A stretch of 64,000 nt of DNA, taken from the NCBI RefSeq assembly GCF_020423045.1, contig NZ_CP081943.1, forward strand, positions 1,550,001 through 1,614,000. Direction: 5' to 3'. How positions within the stretch are numbered: the stretch's first letter is position 1; each line of letters starts with the position of its first letter. This DNA is from Pseudomonas sp. MM213. GTDB lineage: Bacteria; Pseudomonadota; Gammaproteobacteria; Pseudomonadales; Pseudomonadaceae. The translations under genes were made by a program, and so were the position numbers. This document shows positions 50,390-59,639 of this stretch, in pieces. The notes beneath the pieces are model-generated. The model had not been told where the DNA came from and made no database searches. It worked only from the letters and a program-made list of their open reading frames with translations.

Positions 50390-51787
50390 TTACAGATCGG
50401 TGATTTCCTTGTGGCGCGGTACCAGCAGTTTCATCACGCTCCACGCCACCAGGTAGGCCACCGCACAGATGGCGAACATGATCATGTAGCCGGTGTGAAT
50501 ATCGTTGATCGATTTGTAGTAGTCGAACACCCAACCGCCAAGCTTCGTCATCGCAACACCGCCCATGCCGCCGGCCAAACCGCCAATGCCGACCACTGAC
50601 GCGATGGATTTTTGCGGGAACATGTCAGACACGGTGGTGAAGATGTTGCACGACCACGCCTGATGCGCCGACGCCCCGATGCCGATCAATATCACCGGTA
50701 CCCAAAAGCTGATGTAACCCAATGGCTGAGCCAGCAACACCAGCAGCGGGAAGAAGGCGATGACCAGCATGGCTTTCATCCGACCGTCATACGGCGCATC
50801 GCCACGTGCCATGAAATAGCTCGGGAACCAGCCGCCGCCGATACTGCCGACCATGGTCATGCTGTACAGCACGGCCAAAGGCAAGACGATGGCCGCGCCC
50901 TTCATGCCGTACTGCGCCGACAGGTAGGTTGGCAGCCAGAACAGGAAGAACCACCACACACCGTCGGTCATGAATTTGCCGAAGGCGAACGCCCAGGTCT
51001 GGCGGTAGGTCAGCAACTTGAACCACGAGACTTTTTTCTCGGCAACGCCCGGTGCCGGGGTGGCAATCACCTGCGCATCGCTGCGGATGAAGGCCAGTTC
51101 CTCTGCCGAGAGGCGTTTTTGATTTTCAGGTTTTTCGTACAGTGCAATCCACACGGCCACCCAGACAAAGCCCAGCATGCCGATCACGATGAACGCCGCT
51201 TCCCAACCCCACAGGGCGGCAATCAGCGGCACGCAGATCGGCGCCAGGATCGCGCCCACGTTGGCACCAGAGTTGAAGATACCGGTGGCGAAGGAGCGTT
51301 CCTTCTTCGGGAAGTATTCGGCCGTGGCCTTGATCGCGATCGGGAAGTTACCCGCCTCGCCTATCGCCAGCACGGCGCGGGACAGCATGAAACCGGCGAT
51401 AGAGACCGGGATCACCGCAAGGCCGAACGCACTGCTCACCGCTGCGATGCCCTCGCCCATCGGCACTGAAAAGGCATGCATCATGGCGCCGGTCGACCAG
51501 ACAGCGATCGCGATGATGTAGGCCTTCTTGGTGCCGATCTTGTCGACGAAACGGCCGGCAAACAGCATGGATATCGCGTACACAAACTGGAAAACGGAAG
51601 CGATGTTGGCGTAGTCGCTGTTGCTCCAGCCAAATTGCGTCGACAGATCCGGCGCCAACAGGCTGAGCACCTGGCGGTCGAGGTAGTTGACGGTGGTGGC
51701 GAAGAACAACAGTGCACAGATCGTCCAGCGATATTTGCCGACGGACTGGCCGACACGTTGCGCATTGATGGGCTCGTTCAGATTCAT
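50390..51787 (-). CDS. MFS transporter, hexuronate/sugar-acid type (ExuT/GudP-like)
   Basis: A 465-residue, 12-helix major facilitator of the anion:cation symporter family. Typical segments: KYRWTICALLFFATTVNYLD, RQVLSLLAPDLSTQFGWSNS, AVLAIGEAGNFPIAIKATAE, YFPKKERSFATGIFNSGANV. ExuT imports galacturonate and glucuronate with protons; GudP imports glucarate. No catabolic genes lie next to it. Two palindromes of GntR-site type are upstream (52051 and 52210). Confidence 0.85.
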   Translation of the reverse strand: MNLNEPINAQRVGQSVGKYRWTICALLFFATTVNYLDRQVLSLLAPDLSTQFGWSNSDYANIASVFQFVYAISMLFAGRFVDKIGTKKAYIIAIAVWSTGAMMHAFSVPMGEGIAAVSSAFGLAVIPVSIAGFMLSRAVLAIGEAGNFPIAIKATAEYFPKKERSFATGIFNSGANVGAILAPICVPLIAALWGWEAAFIVIGMLGFVWVAVWIALYEKPENQKRLSAEELAFIRSDAQVIATPAPGVAEKKVSWFKLLTYRQTWAFAFGKFMTDGVWWFFLFWLPTYLSAQYGMKGAAIVLPLAVLYSMTMVGSIGGGWFPSYFMARGDAPYDGRMKAMLVIAFFPLLVLLAQPLGYISFWVPVILIGIGASAHQAWSCNIFTTVSDMFPQKSIASVVGIGGLAGGMGGVAMTKLGGWVFDYYKSINDIHTGYMIMFAICAVAYLVAWSVMKLLVPRHKEITDL

Positions 51788-52050
51788 GGCATCACTTTAT
51801 TATTGGATTGTGGTGATGATCTCTCGGTTTCAAGCGAGATCAATTCTTACGCGTAGCGAACTGCTCTGTGGCTATCGTCAGACGAGTAGCACGTGCAATC
51901 GGGGGGTTGCTACAGATAACGGGGATGACTGAGCGCCTGGGCAGGCAATCAGGACCGGACCACAAGAAGCGGTATGCGGGAAGGCTGGAAAGCGGATTGA
52001 GTTCATGATGGGACCCGGTTTTTGTTTTTAGGGGTGTAACATCGTATGTC

Positions 52051-52060
52051 GTCGTACAAC
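52051..52060. promoter_or_regulatory. GntR-site-like half palindrome upstream of the MFS gene
   Basis: GTCGTACAAC, preceded by ATCGTATGTC. It resembles the perfect palindrome at 52210-52219 and lies 264 bp upstream of the MFS start. Confidence 0.4.
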
Positions 52061-52209
52061 TGCGCCTTTTATAACGACTCCCCTACCCGGCTGTCAATCC
52101 GGAAAATGGCCGTTCGTCTCGACAGACAACCCGCCGAACGGCAAAGGCTGTGCCGCCCTTGAAGAGATTAGTGGTCCGGGTGTGGCCGTGGGTATTTGAA
52201 AATCAGATA

Positions 52210-52219
52210 GTCGTACGAC
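52210..52219. promoter_or_regulatory. GntR-site-like palindrome
   Basis: GTCGTACGAC, perfect 10-bp palindrome, 423 bp upstream of the MFS start and near the REP doublet. The rest of 51788-52376 shows no gene. Confidence 0.4.
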
Positions 52220-52245
52220 AACGCATGTCGTGACGAACACTTCAA

Positions 52246-52360
52246 CTGTAGGAGCGAGCCTGCTCGCGATGGACGTGAACGAAAACGCGTGTTATCTGGC
52301 TCAACGCGGTGTTCTGAAGTCCATCGTCGGAACGCCGCCCGGAGCCGGCTCGCTCCTACA
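52246..52360. repeat. REP doublet with insertion in one arm
   Basis: Left arm CTGTAGGAGCGAGCCTGCTC.. and right arm ..GGCTCGCTCCTACA. The right arm holds an extra segment; read on the minus strand it includes GGGCGGCGTTCCGACGATGG, the same 20 bases found in the fifth unit of the array at 1807-1885. Confidence 0.8.
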
Positions 52361-52376
52361 ATTTTTGAGGAGGGGC

Positions 52377-53360
52377 TTATTTGACCAGCCGTTTTTCCTT
52401 CGATGGCCTGTACCCGAAATACGAGCTGTAGCACTTGCTGAAATGACTCGGTGACACAAAACCACAGGCCACCAGCACATCCACCTGGGACAGTTCCGTG
52501 TGCTGCAGCAGGCGCCGCGCTTCGGTAATGCGCAATTCCATGTAATAGCGCTGAGGCGTGGTGCCGAGTTGCTCCTTGAACAGACGCTCGAGTTGGCGGC
52601 GAGAACGGCCTGCGTAAACGGCCAACTGCTCCAACTCCAGAGGCTCTTCGAGGTTGGCGTCCATCAGCTTCACCACCTCGCGCAAGGGTGCGCTCACGCA
52701 GACATTTTCCGTCGGTTTGATCCGCCGGTAACGCGACTCTTCGAACGCGAGGATGTCCTCGATCCCTTCGACAAGAGCCTTGTCGTGCAAGCTCTTGATC
52801 CAGTCCAGCGCCATGTGGAACGCGCCCGAAGGACTGGACGCCGTGAGCCGGTCTCGATCAATGACAAAAGGCTCGCTGGTGACATGCGCCGCTTTCGCCA
52901 CTTCCGCGAGCGCGGGGCGATGTTCGGGATGAATCGCGCAGCGATAGCCGTCGAGCAAGCCGGCACTCCCGAGGAACCAGGCGCCATTCCACAATCCGGC
53001 CAGGCTCACGCCATGGTCGGCGGCCGCTCTCAACAGACTGGTCAACTCGTCAGAGGCCTTCAGCTCGGTCCTGTAGCCACCGCAAATGACCAACAGATCG
53101 AGGTCGTGCACGACGGAGCAATCAATGCGCGCATCCGGCCGGATGACCAGCCCCAGATCGCTGATGACCTCCCCGTCGTGCAAGCCGAACGTGCGCGACG
53201 AGAACAGTTTTGGCCGTAGCAGATTCGCCGTGATGATCGTATCCAGTGCCTGCGTAAATGCCGGCAGCGAAAAATGTTCGAGCAGCAAAAAGCCTGTCCG
53301 TGTCAGTTGAACAGGCTCGTCGGGGTTGTCGTTCAGATAGCGAAGATTTTTCCCCTTCAT
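52377..53360 (-). CDS. GlxA-type transcriptional regulator of the hydroxyproline-type operon
   Basis: A 327-residue regulator with a DJ-1-like N-terminal domain (RTGFLLLEHFSLPAFTQALD, GLWNGAWFLGSAGLLDGYR, where the usual Cys is replaced by Asn) and a C-terminal AraC domain (LELEQLAVYAGRSRRQLERL, DVLVACGFVSPSHFSKCY). The arrangement is that of GbdR, CdhR and ArgR-like activators of amine catabolism. ATG 53360 is taken as start; GTG at 53402 in the same frame is possible, and neither has ideal ribosome-site spacing. It is the last gene of the minus-strand run. Confidence 0.83.
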   Translation of the reverse strand: MKGKNLRYLNDNPDEPVQLTRTGFLLLEHFSLPAFTQALDTIITANLLRPKLFSSRTFGLHDGEVISDLGLVIRPDARIDCSVVHDLDLLVICGGYRTELKASDELTSLLRAAADHGVSLAGLWNGAWFLGSAGLLDGYRCAIHPEHRPALAEVAKAAHVTSEPFVIDRDRLTASSPSGAFHMALDWIKSLHDKALVEGIEDILAFEESRYRRIKPTENVCVSAPLREVVKLMDANLEEPLELEQLAVYAGRSRRQLERLFKEQLGTTPQRYYMELRITEARRLLQHTELSQVDVLVACGFVSPSHFSKCYSSYFGYRPSKEKRLVK

Positions 53361-53474
53361 GCCTCCGCTAAATTGGCGTCGTTCGATCAAAGTTTTAGGC
53401 ACTCGGTTACGGCGTAGATAAAACCTAATGCTACCTGCTGACGCTCAAAACACCCTAGCGCCATTTACACCTCT

Positions 53475-54473
53475 TCACGCCAACTGAAAGCCATGACGAA
53501 GCGGGTCCTTGTCATCGACAAAAATGGTGTTGTGCCCGGTAATCTGCGCCCAGCCACCGATGCTGGGGCGAATGCCGTCGAATGGGCCGACTTTCACCGC
53601 AGACTCGACTTTGCCTTCGAAGATCGTGCCGATCAGGCTCTCATTGCGGAATGTCTCGCCCACGTGCAACCGGCCCTTCCCCACCAGCTGCGCCATCCGC
53701 GCCGACGTCCCGGTGCCGCCGGGAGAGCGGTCAATCGCCTTGTCGCCGTAGAACACCGCACTGCGGCCATCGGCGGCGGTGCCGTGTTCGTCGTCGCACC
53801 AGATGACATGGTGAACGCCGCTGATCCGGCTGTTTTCGGGATGCACGGGATCACACACGCCTGCCAATGCCGAGCGAAGTTTCCGACTCAGGCTGACGAT
53901 GTCTGCGGTCGTCATCCCCGTCAGGCCGGCCCAACTTTCTTGTGGTTCAACCACTGCATAGAAATTGCCGCCATAGGCAATGTCGACGGTGAAGGTTCCA
54001 ACGCCCGGCACCTCGACCACCACGTCGGCGCTGTGCAGGTAGCTGGCCACGTTGAACAGTCGGATCGAGTCCACGTATTCGCCGCTCATGACGTAGTCGA
54101 CATCGACGCGCCCGGCCGGTGTTTCGATGGCCAGCCGGCCCGGCTCGCGCGGCGTGACCAACCCCTCTTCGATCACCACGGTGGACAAGCCGATCGTACC
54201 CGCCCCGCACATTGGCAGGCAGCCGCTGACTTCGATGAACAACGCACCAAAATCGCAATCGTCGCGGTTCGACGGGTAGATGATCACGCCGGACATGATG
54301 TCGTGCCCACGGGGTTCGAACATCAGCGCGGTGCGAACCCAGTCATGGTCACGCACGAAAATCTCACGGCGTTCGGCCATCGAAACGGACGGCAGCAGAG
54401 GCCCGCCGCCGGTCACGACCCGCACCGGGTTCCCGCACGCATGGGAGTCGACACAAAAAAAGCTACGTCTCAT
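53475..54473 (-). CDS. Proline racemase / 4-hydroxyproline epimerase family protein, atypical active site
   Basis: A 332-residue protein of the proline racemase superfamily (FCVDSHACGNPVRVVTGGGP, FEPRGHDIMSGVIIYP). Normal epimerases have two catalytic Cys, in MCGHGTIG and SPCGTGTSA. Here the first is Cys89 in MCGAGTIG (the following His is Ala), and the second position is Gly252 in DRSPGGTGTSARMA. Two-base epimerisation is therefore unlikely as such. It could act as a dehydratase (as Cys/Thr relatives do), use another base, or bind without catalysis. Neighbouring genes are of the hydroxyproline pathway. It lies 12 bp after the second permease gene. Confidence 0.82.
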   Translation of the reverse strand: MRRSFFCVDSHACGNPVRVVTGGGPLLPSVSMAERREIFVRDHDWVRTALMFEPRGHDIMSGVIIYPSNRDDCDFGALFIEVSGCLPMCGAGTIGLSTVVIEEGLVTPREPGRLAIETPAGRVDVDYVMSGEYVDSIRLFNVASYLHSADVVVEVPGVGTFTVDIAYGGNFYAVVEPQESWAGLTGMTTADIVSLSRKLRSALAGVCDPVHPENSRISGVHHVIWCDDEHGTAADGRSAVFYGDKAIDRSPGGTGTSARMAQLVGKGRLHVGETFRNESLIGTIFEGKVESAVKVGPFDGIRPSIGGWAQITGHNTIFVDDKDPLRHGFQLA

Positions 54474-54485
54474 TCTGAAGGTCTC

Positions 54486-55337
54486 TCAAAGAAGTGCGCG
54501 TGGGGAGTGACGCTGCAACGCGCCGCGTGTCAGCCGGTCCAGCAACAGAGCCACCGCGACGATCGCCAGACCGGCGCGCAGCCCCAGGCCCATCTCCATT
54601 CTGGAAAGACCTCGCGTCACTTCTGCACCGAGTCCACCGGCACCGACCAGGCCCGCCAACACCACCATTGCCAGGGACATGAGGATGCATTGGTTGAGCC
54701 CGACCAACAGCGTCGGCGCGGCGGTCGGCAGTTCGATCTTGAACAGAATGTCCCGGGGTGAAGCGCCGGACGCCTGGCCCAGTTCCAGCAGGTCTTTCGG
54801 CAACTGTTTGAACGCCAGGGTGGTCAGCCTGAGCATCGGCGGAATGCCGTAGACGATGGTCGCGATAATCGCCGGCACTCGCCCGAGGCTGAACAGCATC
54901 ACGGCGGGAATCAGGTAAACCCACGGTGGCACGGTTTGCATGATGTTGAGGATCGGCAGGAAGGCTTCATCCACGCGTTTTACCCGTGCCGCCAATACAC
55001 CGAGCGGAAAGGCGATGGCCACCGAGATCAACACCGCCACCGAGACCAGCGCGATGGTTTGCATGGAGGCCGCCCAAAGGCCGGCGAACAGGCAAAACGC
55101 CAACATCAAGGCGGCAAACACCGCGACGCGTTTGTTGGCGAAAAAGAACGCGCCGACCACGACGATGGCGATGAACAGATAAGGATGCGGCGCCAGCAAC
55201 GCGGACTCCACCGCGCCCAGCACCGCCTCGATGACTTGGCTGATGCCTTTGAACACACCGTGCAGATTGGCGTTCAGCCAATCGACTGCGGGCGCCAGGA
55301 ATTCGCCCGGGGAAAATTGCAGTTCTGAGGCACTCAT
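54486..55337 (-). CDS. QAT-family ABC permease 2 (ProW-like)
   Basis: A 283-residue inner-membrane permease of the glycine betaine/proline class. The EAA-type loop is LPKDLLELGQASGASPRDIL, followed by LFKIELPTAAPTLLVGLNQC; about seven helices. With the preceding permease it would form a heterodimeric channel, which is unusual as ProW usually acts as one gene product. Overlaps the preceding gene by 4 bp. Confidence 0.9.
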   Translation of the reverse strand: MSASELQFSPGEFLAPAVDWLNANLHGVFKGISQVIEAVLGAVESALLAPHPYLFIAIVVVGAFFFANKRVAVFAALMLAFCLFAGLWAASMQTIALVSVAVLISVAIAFPLGVLAARVKRVDEAFLPILNIMQTVPPWVYLIPAVMLFSLGRVPAIIATIVYGIPPMLRLTTLAFKQLPKDLLELGQASGASPRDILFKIELPTAAPTLLVGLNQCILMSLAMVVLAGLVGAGGLGAEVTRGLSRMEMGLGLRAGLAIVAVALLLDRLTRGALQRHSPRALL

Positions 55338-56182
55338 TGGCTTTCTCCCATCCGCGAGCGGGCAGCGTGCTGCGCTAACCGATCCAGGATCATGGTCAGA
55401 ATGACGATGGCGATGGCCGCGTTGATCGACTTGGCGATATCCAGTGTGCGAACGGCGCCGTAGATCGACTCACCCAGCCCGCCGGAGCCGACGATGCCGG
55501 CGATAACCACCATGCCGAACGCCATCATCAAGCTCTGGTTCACCCCGGCCATGATGCTGGGCTTGGCGAACGGCAGGCGAATCTTGAAAAACATTTGCCA
55601 GCCAGTGACACCACTGGCATCGCCCAGCTCGATGAACTCTCGCGGGGTCATCCGAATCCCCAAGGATGTCAGGCGTATCGCCGGCGGCACGGCCACGATA
55701 AAAGTGGCGAGCAGTGCGGTGGCCGGGCCGTAGCCCAGCAGCGCGATGGCCGGCAACAGGTAGATGTAGGGCGGCATGGTCTGGATCAGGTCCAGCACCG
55801 GATCGACCACGCGATCAACCGACGGCGCGAGGCCGGCCAGCACGCCCAATGGAATCGCGACCACCAGCGCCAGTACGGTGGCCGTCAGCACCAGCGCAAG
55901 CGTGCTGACCGTCTCTGGCCACAAGCCGATCACGTCGCAGAACACCAGCGCGAGGCCCGCGAGAATCGCGAACCGGGCGCCCACCACCCGCCATCCGATC
56001 AGGGCGATGGCCAGCGCGACGAGGTAATACGGTGGATAGGCAATGCACCAGAGCACACTTTTGTAGACGCCCGTCAGCAGTGCATTGACGCCGTCGAACA
56101 AAAACTCGCCGTGATCCGAGAGCCATTCCAGACTCGAGTCGATGGTCGTGTCGAATTGATCGGAAAAGTCCGGAATGCTCAT
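55334..56182 (-). CDS. QAT-family ABC permease 1 (ProW-like)
   Basis: A 282-residue permease. An N-terminal amphipathic stretch precedes the helices; the core includes PLGVLAGLAPSVDRVVDPVL, DLIQTMPPYIYLLPAIALLG and the EAA loop (TPREFIELGDASGVTGWQMF). It should import a betaine or proline-like solute. ATGA overlaps join it to the ATPase gene upstream and the second permease downstream. Confidence 0.9.
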   Translation of the reverse strand: MSIPDFSDQFDTTIDSSLEWLSDHGEFLFDGVNALLTGVYKSVLWCIAYPPYYLVALAIALIGWRVVGARFAILAGLALVFCDVIGLWPETVSTLALVLTATVLALVVAIPLGVLAGLAPSVDRVVDPVLDLIQTMPPYIYLLPAIALLGYGPATALLATFIVAVPPAIRLTSLGIRMTPREFIELGDASGVTGWQMFFKIRLPFAKPSIMAGVNQSLMMAFGMVVIAGIVGSGGLGESIYGAVRTLDIAKSINAAIAIVILTMILDRLAQHAARSRMGESQ

Positions 56183-57297
56183 GTCGATGCCTCCAGAACG
56201 GTGTCGGCTGTTGAGGCCGAGAATTCATTCGGAATGCCCTGAACGCCGCGAAGCAGATCGCGCGGCGTAATGATGCCCACCACCACGCCGTTGTCGATGA
56301 CTGCCAGCGCGTCGCGCTCGGACTTCATCGTCAATCCGATCAGTTCGTTGATGTCTGCGCCCAGCGAAGTCTTGCTCAGCCTGGAAATGTCGCATCCCGG
56401 GTTTGCGACCTTGAAAGGCTCGACCGGCGTCATGACCGAGTGAGCCTTGACCAAGTGCAGCCGGGAGATACCTGCCACAAATTCCGCGACATAATCGTCC
56501 GCTGGGTTAAGCACGATTTCCTCGGCGGTGCCGACCTGGATGATCACGCCATCCTTCATGATCGCGATGCGATCACCAATGCGGATGGCCTCGTCCAGGT
56601 CGTGAGTGATGAAGACCGCGGACTTGCCAAGCTCCTTGGTCAGCTGGCGAAACTCGTCCTGCAACTGCCGGCGAATCAATGGATCAAGCGCACTGAACGG
56701 TTCATCCATCAAAATCACTTCAGGGTCGGCGGTAATCGCACGGGCCAGGCCGACACGTTGCTGCATGCCGCCAGACAACTCCGTGGGGTAACGCGATGAC
56801 CATTCGCTCAGCCCCACTTTGGCCAGTGCCTGCTCGGCCACTTTGTACCGCTCAGCCTTGCCGACGCCCTGCACTTCCAGGCCGAATGCCGTGTTCTCCA
56901 GCACCGTTCGATTGGGCAACAACGCCACACTCTGGAAGACCATGCCGATGTGACGCGCCCTCACCTCTCGAAGCTGCGCCGGTGTCAGGGAAGACAGGTC
57001 CTTGCCTTTGACCAGCACTTTGCCTGAGCTCGGTGTGATCAGTTTGTTGAGGAGCCTGATCAAGGTGGATTTGCCACTGCCGGACAAGCCCATGATGCAG
57101 AAGATTTCGCCTCTTCGAACCTGGAGGCTGACGTCGGAGACCCCGACCACACAGCCGTAGTTTTGCAGGATCTGAGTCTTGGTCAGCCCTTGCTGAGTGA
57201 CAGCGTTCATCGCTGCCGGTGCGGCTTTCCCGAAGATTTTCCAGACTGACTGGCAATCTATCAGCACTTCGTTAGTGTCTATTTTGGCCGTTGTCAT
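56179..57297 (-). CDS. QAT-family ABC ATPase (ProV-like) with CBS region
   Basis: A 372-residue ATPase: Walker A GLSGSGKST, signature LSGGMQQRVGLARAI, Walker B VILMDEPFSALD, H-loop FITHDLDEAIRIGDRIAIMK. The C-terminal ~80 residues (LSKTSLGADINELIGLTMKS, ALAVIDNGVVVGIITPRDLL) look like CBS domains, which in OpuA/ProV sense ionic strength. The first ~60 residues include the family's QNYGCVVGVSDVSLQV-like opening. Confidence 0.92.
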   Translation of the reverse strand: MTTAKIDTNEVLIDCQSVWKIFGKAAPAAMNAVTQQGLTKTQILQNYGCVVGVSDVSLQVRRGEIFCIMGLSGSGKSTLIRLLNKLITPSSGKVLVKGKDLSSLTPAQLREVRARHIGMVFQSVALLPNRTVLENTAFGLEVQGVGKAERYKVAEQALAKVGLSEWSSRYPTELSGGMQQRVGLARAITADPEVILMDEPFSALDPLIRRQLQDEFRQLTKELGKSAVFITHDLDEAIRIGDRIAIMKDGVIIQVGTAEEIVLNPADDYVAEFVAGISRLHLVKAHSVMTPVEPFKVANPGCDISRLSKTSLGADINELIGLTMKSERDALAVIDNGVVVGIITPRDLLRGVQGIPNEFSASTADTVLEAST

Positions 57298-57371
57298 TTT
57301 CGTAACCCGTGAACCAGTTTTCTGGTTTCTCTAATGAATCAAAGGGCGGCAGTGGCGTAAGGCATCAGCAA

Positions 57372-58220
57372 TCAGTTCTTGATATTTTCCCAGCGCTTGA
57401 GCAGCTCGCTGTGGCTATCGGTCCAGCCCTTGATGGCCTGTTCCATGGTTTTGCCATCTTTGACTTCGGCGTTCATCGCGGTGATGTCGGCGATTGGCAC
57501 GTAGACGCTCGCCATCAGTTCACGCGCACGCGGATTGCTTTCAGCGAAGCCTTTGTGGCCGATCCAGTAGTAGCCTTGCAGCGGCGGGAAAATGCCTTTT
57601 GGATCTTTCAGGAATTTGAGATCGAATTTCTTGGTCATCCAGGACGGATCCCAAACGGTGACGACTACTGGCTCTTTACGGTCGACTGCCGACTTCAACG
57701 CCGCCGTCATTGCCGTGGTACTGCCTTCCACCAGTTTCAGCTTGAGGTCATAGGCTTTAACCACATTGGTCGCATCGTTCATCAGGCCAGAACCCGGTTC
57801 GATGCCGATGATCTTGCCGCCCAGTTTTTCCGAATTGGCGTTCAACTGGTCGATGGAATCGATGTCGACATAACTCGGTACCGCAAGCCCTTGGTAGAGG
57901 CCAAACGAAACCGGCGAGAGTTTCTCGATTTTGTTCTTGTTTTTGTTCCAGTAATCGTTTGCCGCGTAGTCCGTTTGCGACGCCAGCACTTGAACATCAC
58001 CTTTGCTTAATGCCGCATAAGCGATGCCCCACTCGGAGAACTCTACAACTTTTACGGTATAACCAGAGTCTTCAAGCACCTTCTTGGTAATACCTGTAAT
58101 TGGCGTCAAGTCCTCCCACGTCATAGTACCCATGGTGATATTTTTTTCTTCGGCGTGAACTGGCAAACACATAACGCCGGCCACAGCGACAGCGCAGACT
58201 GCCTTCCAAATCTTTTTCAT
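57372..58220 (-). CDS. QAT-family substrate-binding protein (OpuAC/ProX-like)
   Basis: A 282-residue exported binding protein. The signal peptide (WKAVCAVAVAGVMCLPVHA) precedes EEKNITMGTMTWEDLTPITG. The later parts (YWIGHKGFAESNPRARELMA, WTDSHSELLKRW) follow the OpuAC pattern. Trp and Tyr residues in MTWED, DYWNKN, VWDPSW and GYYW may form the aromatic cage for a quaternary amine such as a betaine or hydroxyproline betaine. Followed after 74 bp by the ATPase gene. Confidence 0.9.
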   Translation of the reverse strand: MKKIWKAVCAVAVAGVMCLPVHAEEKNITMGTMTWEDLTPITGITKKVLEDSGYTVKVVEFSEWGIAYAALSKGDVQVLASQTDYAANDYWNKNKNKIEKLSPVSFGLYQGLAVPSYVDIDSIDQLNANSEKLGGKIIGIEPGSGLMNDATNVVKAYDLKLKLVEGSTTAMTAALKSAVDRKEPVVVTVWDPSWMTKKFDLKFLKDPKGIFPPLQGYYWIGHKGFAESNPRARELMASVYVPIADITAMNAEVKDGKTMEQAIKGWTDSHSELLKRWENIKN

Positions 58221-58292
58221 GGCGTGCTCCGATCTACGGTTAAAACTAGAGATTAGGCCTTTATGAAATAAAAGCCGGTGGTTTGAAACTAT

Positions 58293-59639
58293 TCAGCCTT
58301 CTCGCCCTGCTCTGAGCGCCTGCCAGCGAATAACCGAGTTGACACCCAACATCGTCAATATCTTTGGTGGAAGCCGGCTAGGCCCTGGCAGTTGACTGAA
58401 ACTTTGCAAAACCTGTGAATGGTGACCGCTGGCCAACTCGGCAGCCATCACGCCTGCCAATGTGCTTTTAACCGTGCCCAGCCCGTTTTCGCAGCAGGCG
58501 GAATAGAGGTTTTCCTCGATTTCGCCAAAGGCGGGCGCGCTGTTACGACTCAGGCAAAGCCGCCCTGCCCAGCTGAATTCCAGCGGCGTCGATTTCAACT
58601 CCGGGAAACGCGCATCCAGAGAGTGCCGTTGTTCTTCGGCCACCGCCGCGACACGCATCGGTGTGACTTGAATACTCGGGTCATAGGTAAACTTGGTGCG
58701 GATAACAATCCGCGAAAGTCCATTCGAAGTTATCTTGCGAACTGTCGCGCCCATCGGGTCCGCTGGCAATAAGGCCCAACGATCTTTACCGGTAACCGGC
58801 CTTGAAAACTCATCATGACTATAAGCAGCCGTCATTGAGGCGTAAGTAAAGACATGCAGCAACCGGCCTTGAAAGTGACCGAAGTCTTCAATATGGCCAT
58901 TGACCGCAAGAATGACTTTAGGCGCACTAACGGAACCACGATGAGACTTCGCCTTCCAGCCAACTCCCGCCCGGGACAATTCCACAATCGGTGAACGCTC
59001 ATACAGTTCAATCTGCCGATCCAGTCCGTTTGCAAGATCCCGAATATATTGCGCTGGCTGAATCATCACCGCACCAGGCGTATACAGCCCGTTGTGGTAA
59101 TAAGTGGAACCGGTGATGTCTCGCATCTGCGCGGCGTCCAGTACTTCAAACCGCTCGCCAATGCCTTTTAACGATTTGGCATAGTTGTCATTGAGTTTCG
59201 TCCCCCGCTCGGTGGCGGCGGCGTTGATCTTGCCGGAAGGGTCGAACGTCTGCGCAGACATGCCATATTCACGAGCAGCGTCGGCGGCAAACGCAATGGC
59301 AAAACGGTTCTGGGCAATTTCTAGTGCCGTTGCCGACTCACCGCCCACCGAATACTCCCCGGATGAAAGGCTGTGCGGCACATCGATCATGAACCCCGAG
59401 TTCCTGCCCGCCGGCCCCTTGGCGATTTCATGGGCATCCACCACCGCGATGCGGCAGCCCGGATGCAGTTGAGCCAGCCTGCGAGCCGCAGACAGCCCGG
59501 CAAAACCCGCACCGATGATCAGCCAGTCCGCCGTGACGTTGCCATCAAGCAGGCGAACAGGCGCAGTGCGTACGGAAATTGCCTCCCAACCTGAAACCCC
59601 GGTGTCTACCGGAAGGCGCTTGATGGTATGGGTGCTCAT
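58293..59639 (-). CDS. FAD-dependent amino-acid/amine oxidoreductase (DAO family)
   Basis: A 448-residue flavoprotein with a Rossmann motif, ADWLIIGAGFAGLSAARRL, at about residues 37-55 and the AGRNSGFMIDVPHSL segment typical of gamma-glutamylputrescine oxidase (PuuB)-like and hydroxyproline-dehydrogenase-like enzymes. The C-terminus has the FAD-covering GLGTVKSTLAGVMAAELASG motif. It most likely oxidises a cyclic or linear amine to the imine. In hydroxyproline pathways this would be the cis-4-hydroxy-D-proline step. Overlaps the aldehyde dehydrogenase gene by 4 bp. Confidence 0.85.
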   Translation of the reverse strand: MSTHTIKRLPVDTGVSGWEAISVRTAPVRLLDGNVTADWLIIGAGFAGLSAARRLAQLHPGCRIAVVDAHEIAKGPAGRNSGFMIDVPHSLSSGEYSVGGESATALEIAQNRFAIAFAADAAREYGMSAQTFDPSGKINAAATERGTKLNDNYAKSLKGIGERFEVLDAAQMRDITGSTYYHNGLYTPGAVMIQPAQYIRDLANGLDRQIELYERSPIVELSRAGVGWKAKSHRGSVSAPKVILAVNGHIEDFGHFQGRLLHVFTYASMTAAYSHDEFSRPVTGKDRWALLPADPMGATVRKITSNGLSRIVIRTKFTYDPSIQVTPMRVAAVAEEQRHSLDARFPELKSTPLEFSWAGRLCLSRNSAPAFGEIEENLYSACCENGLGTVKSTLAGVMAAELASGHHSQVLQSFSQLPGPSRLPPKILTMLGVNSVIRWQALRAGREG

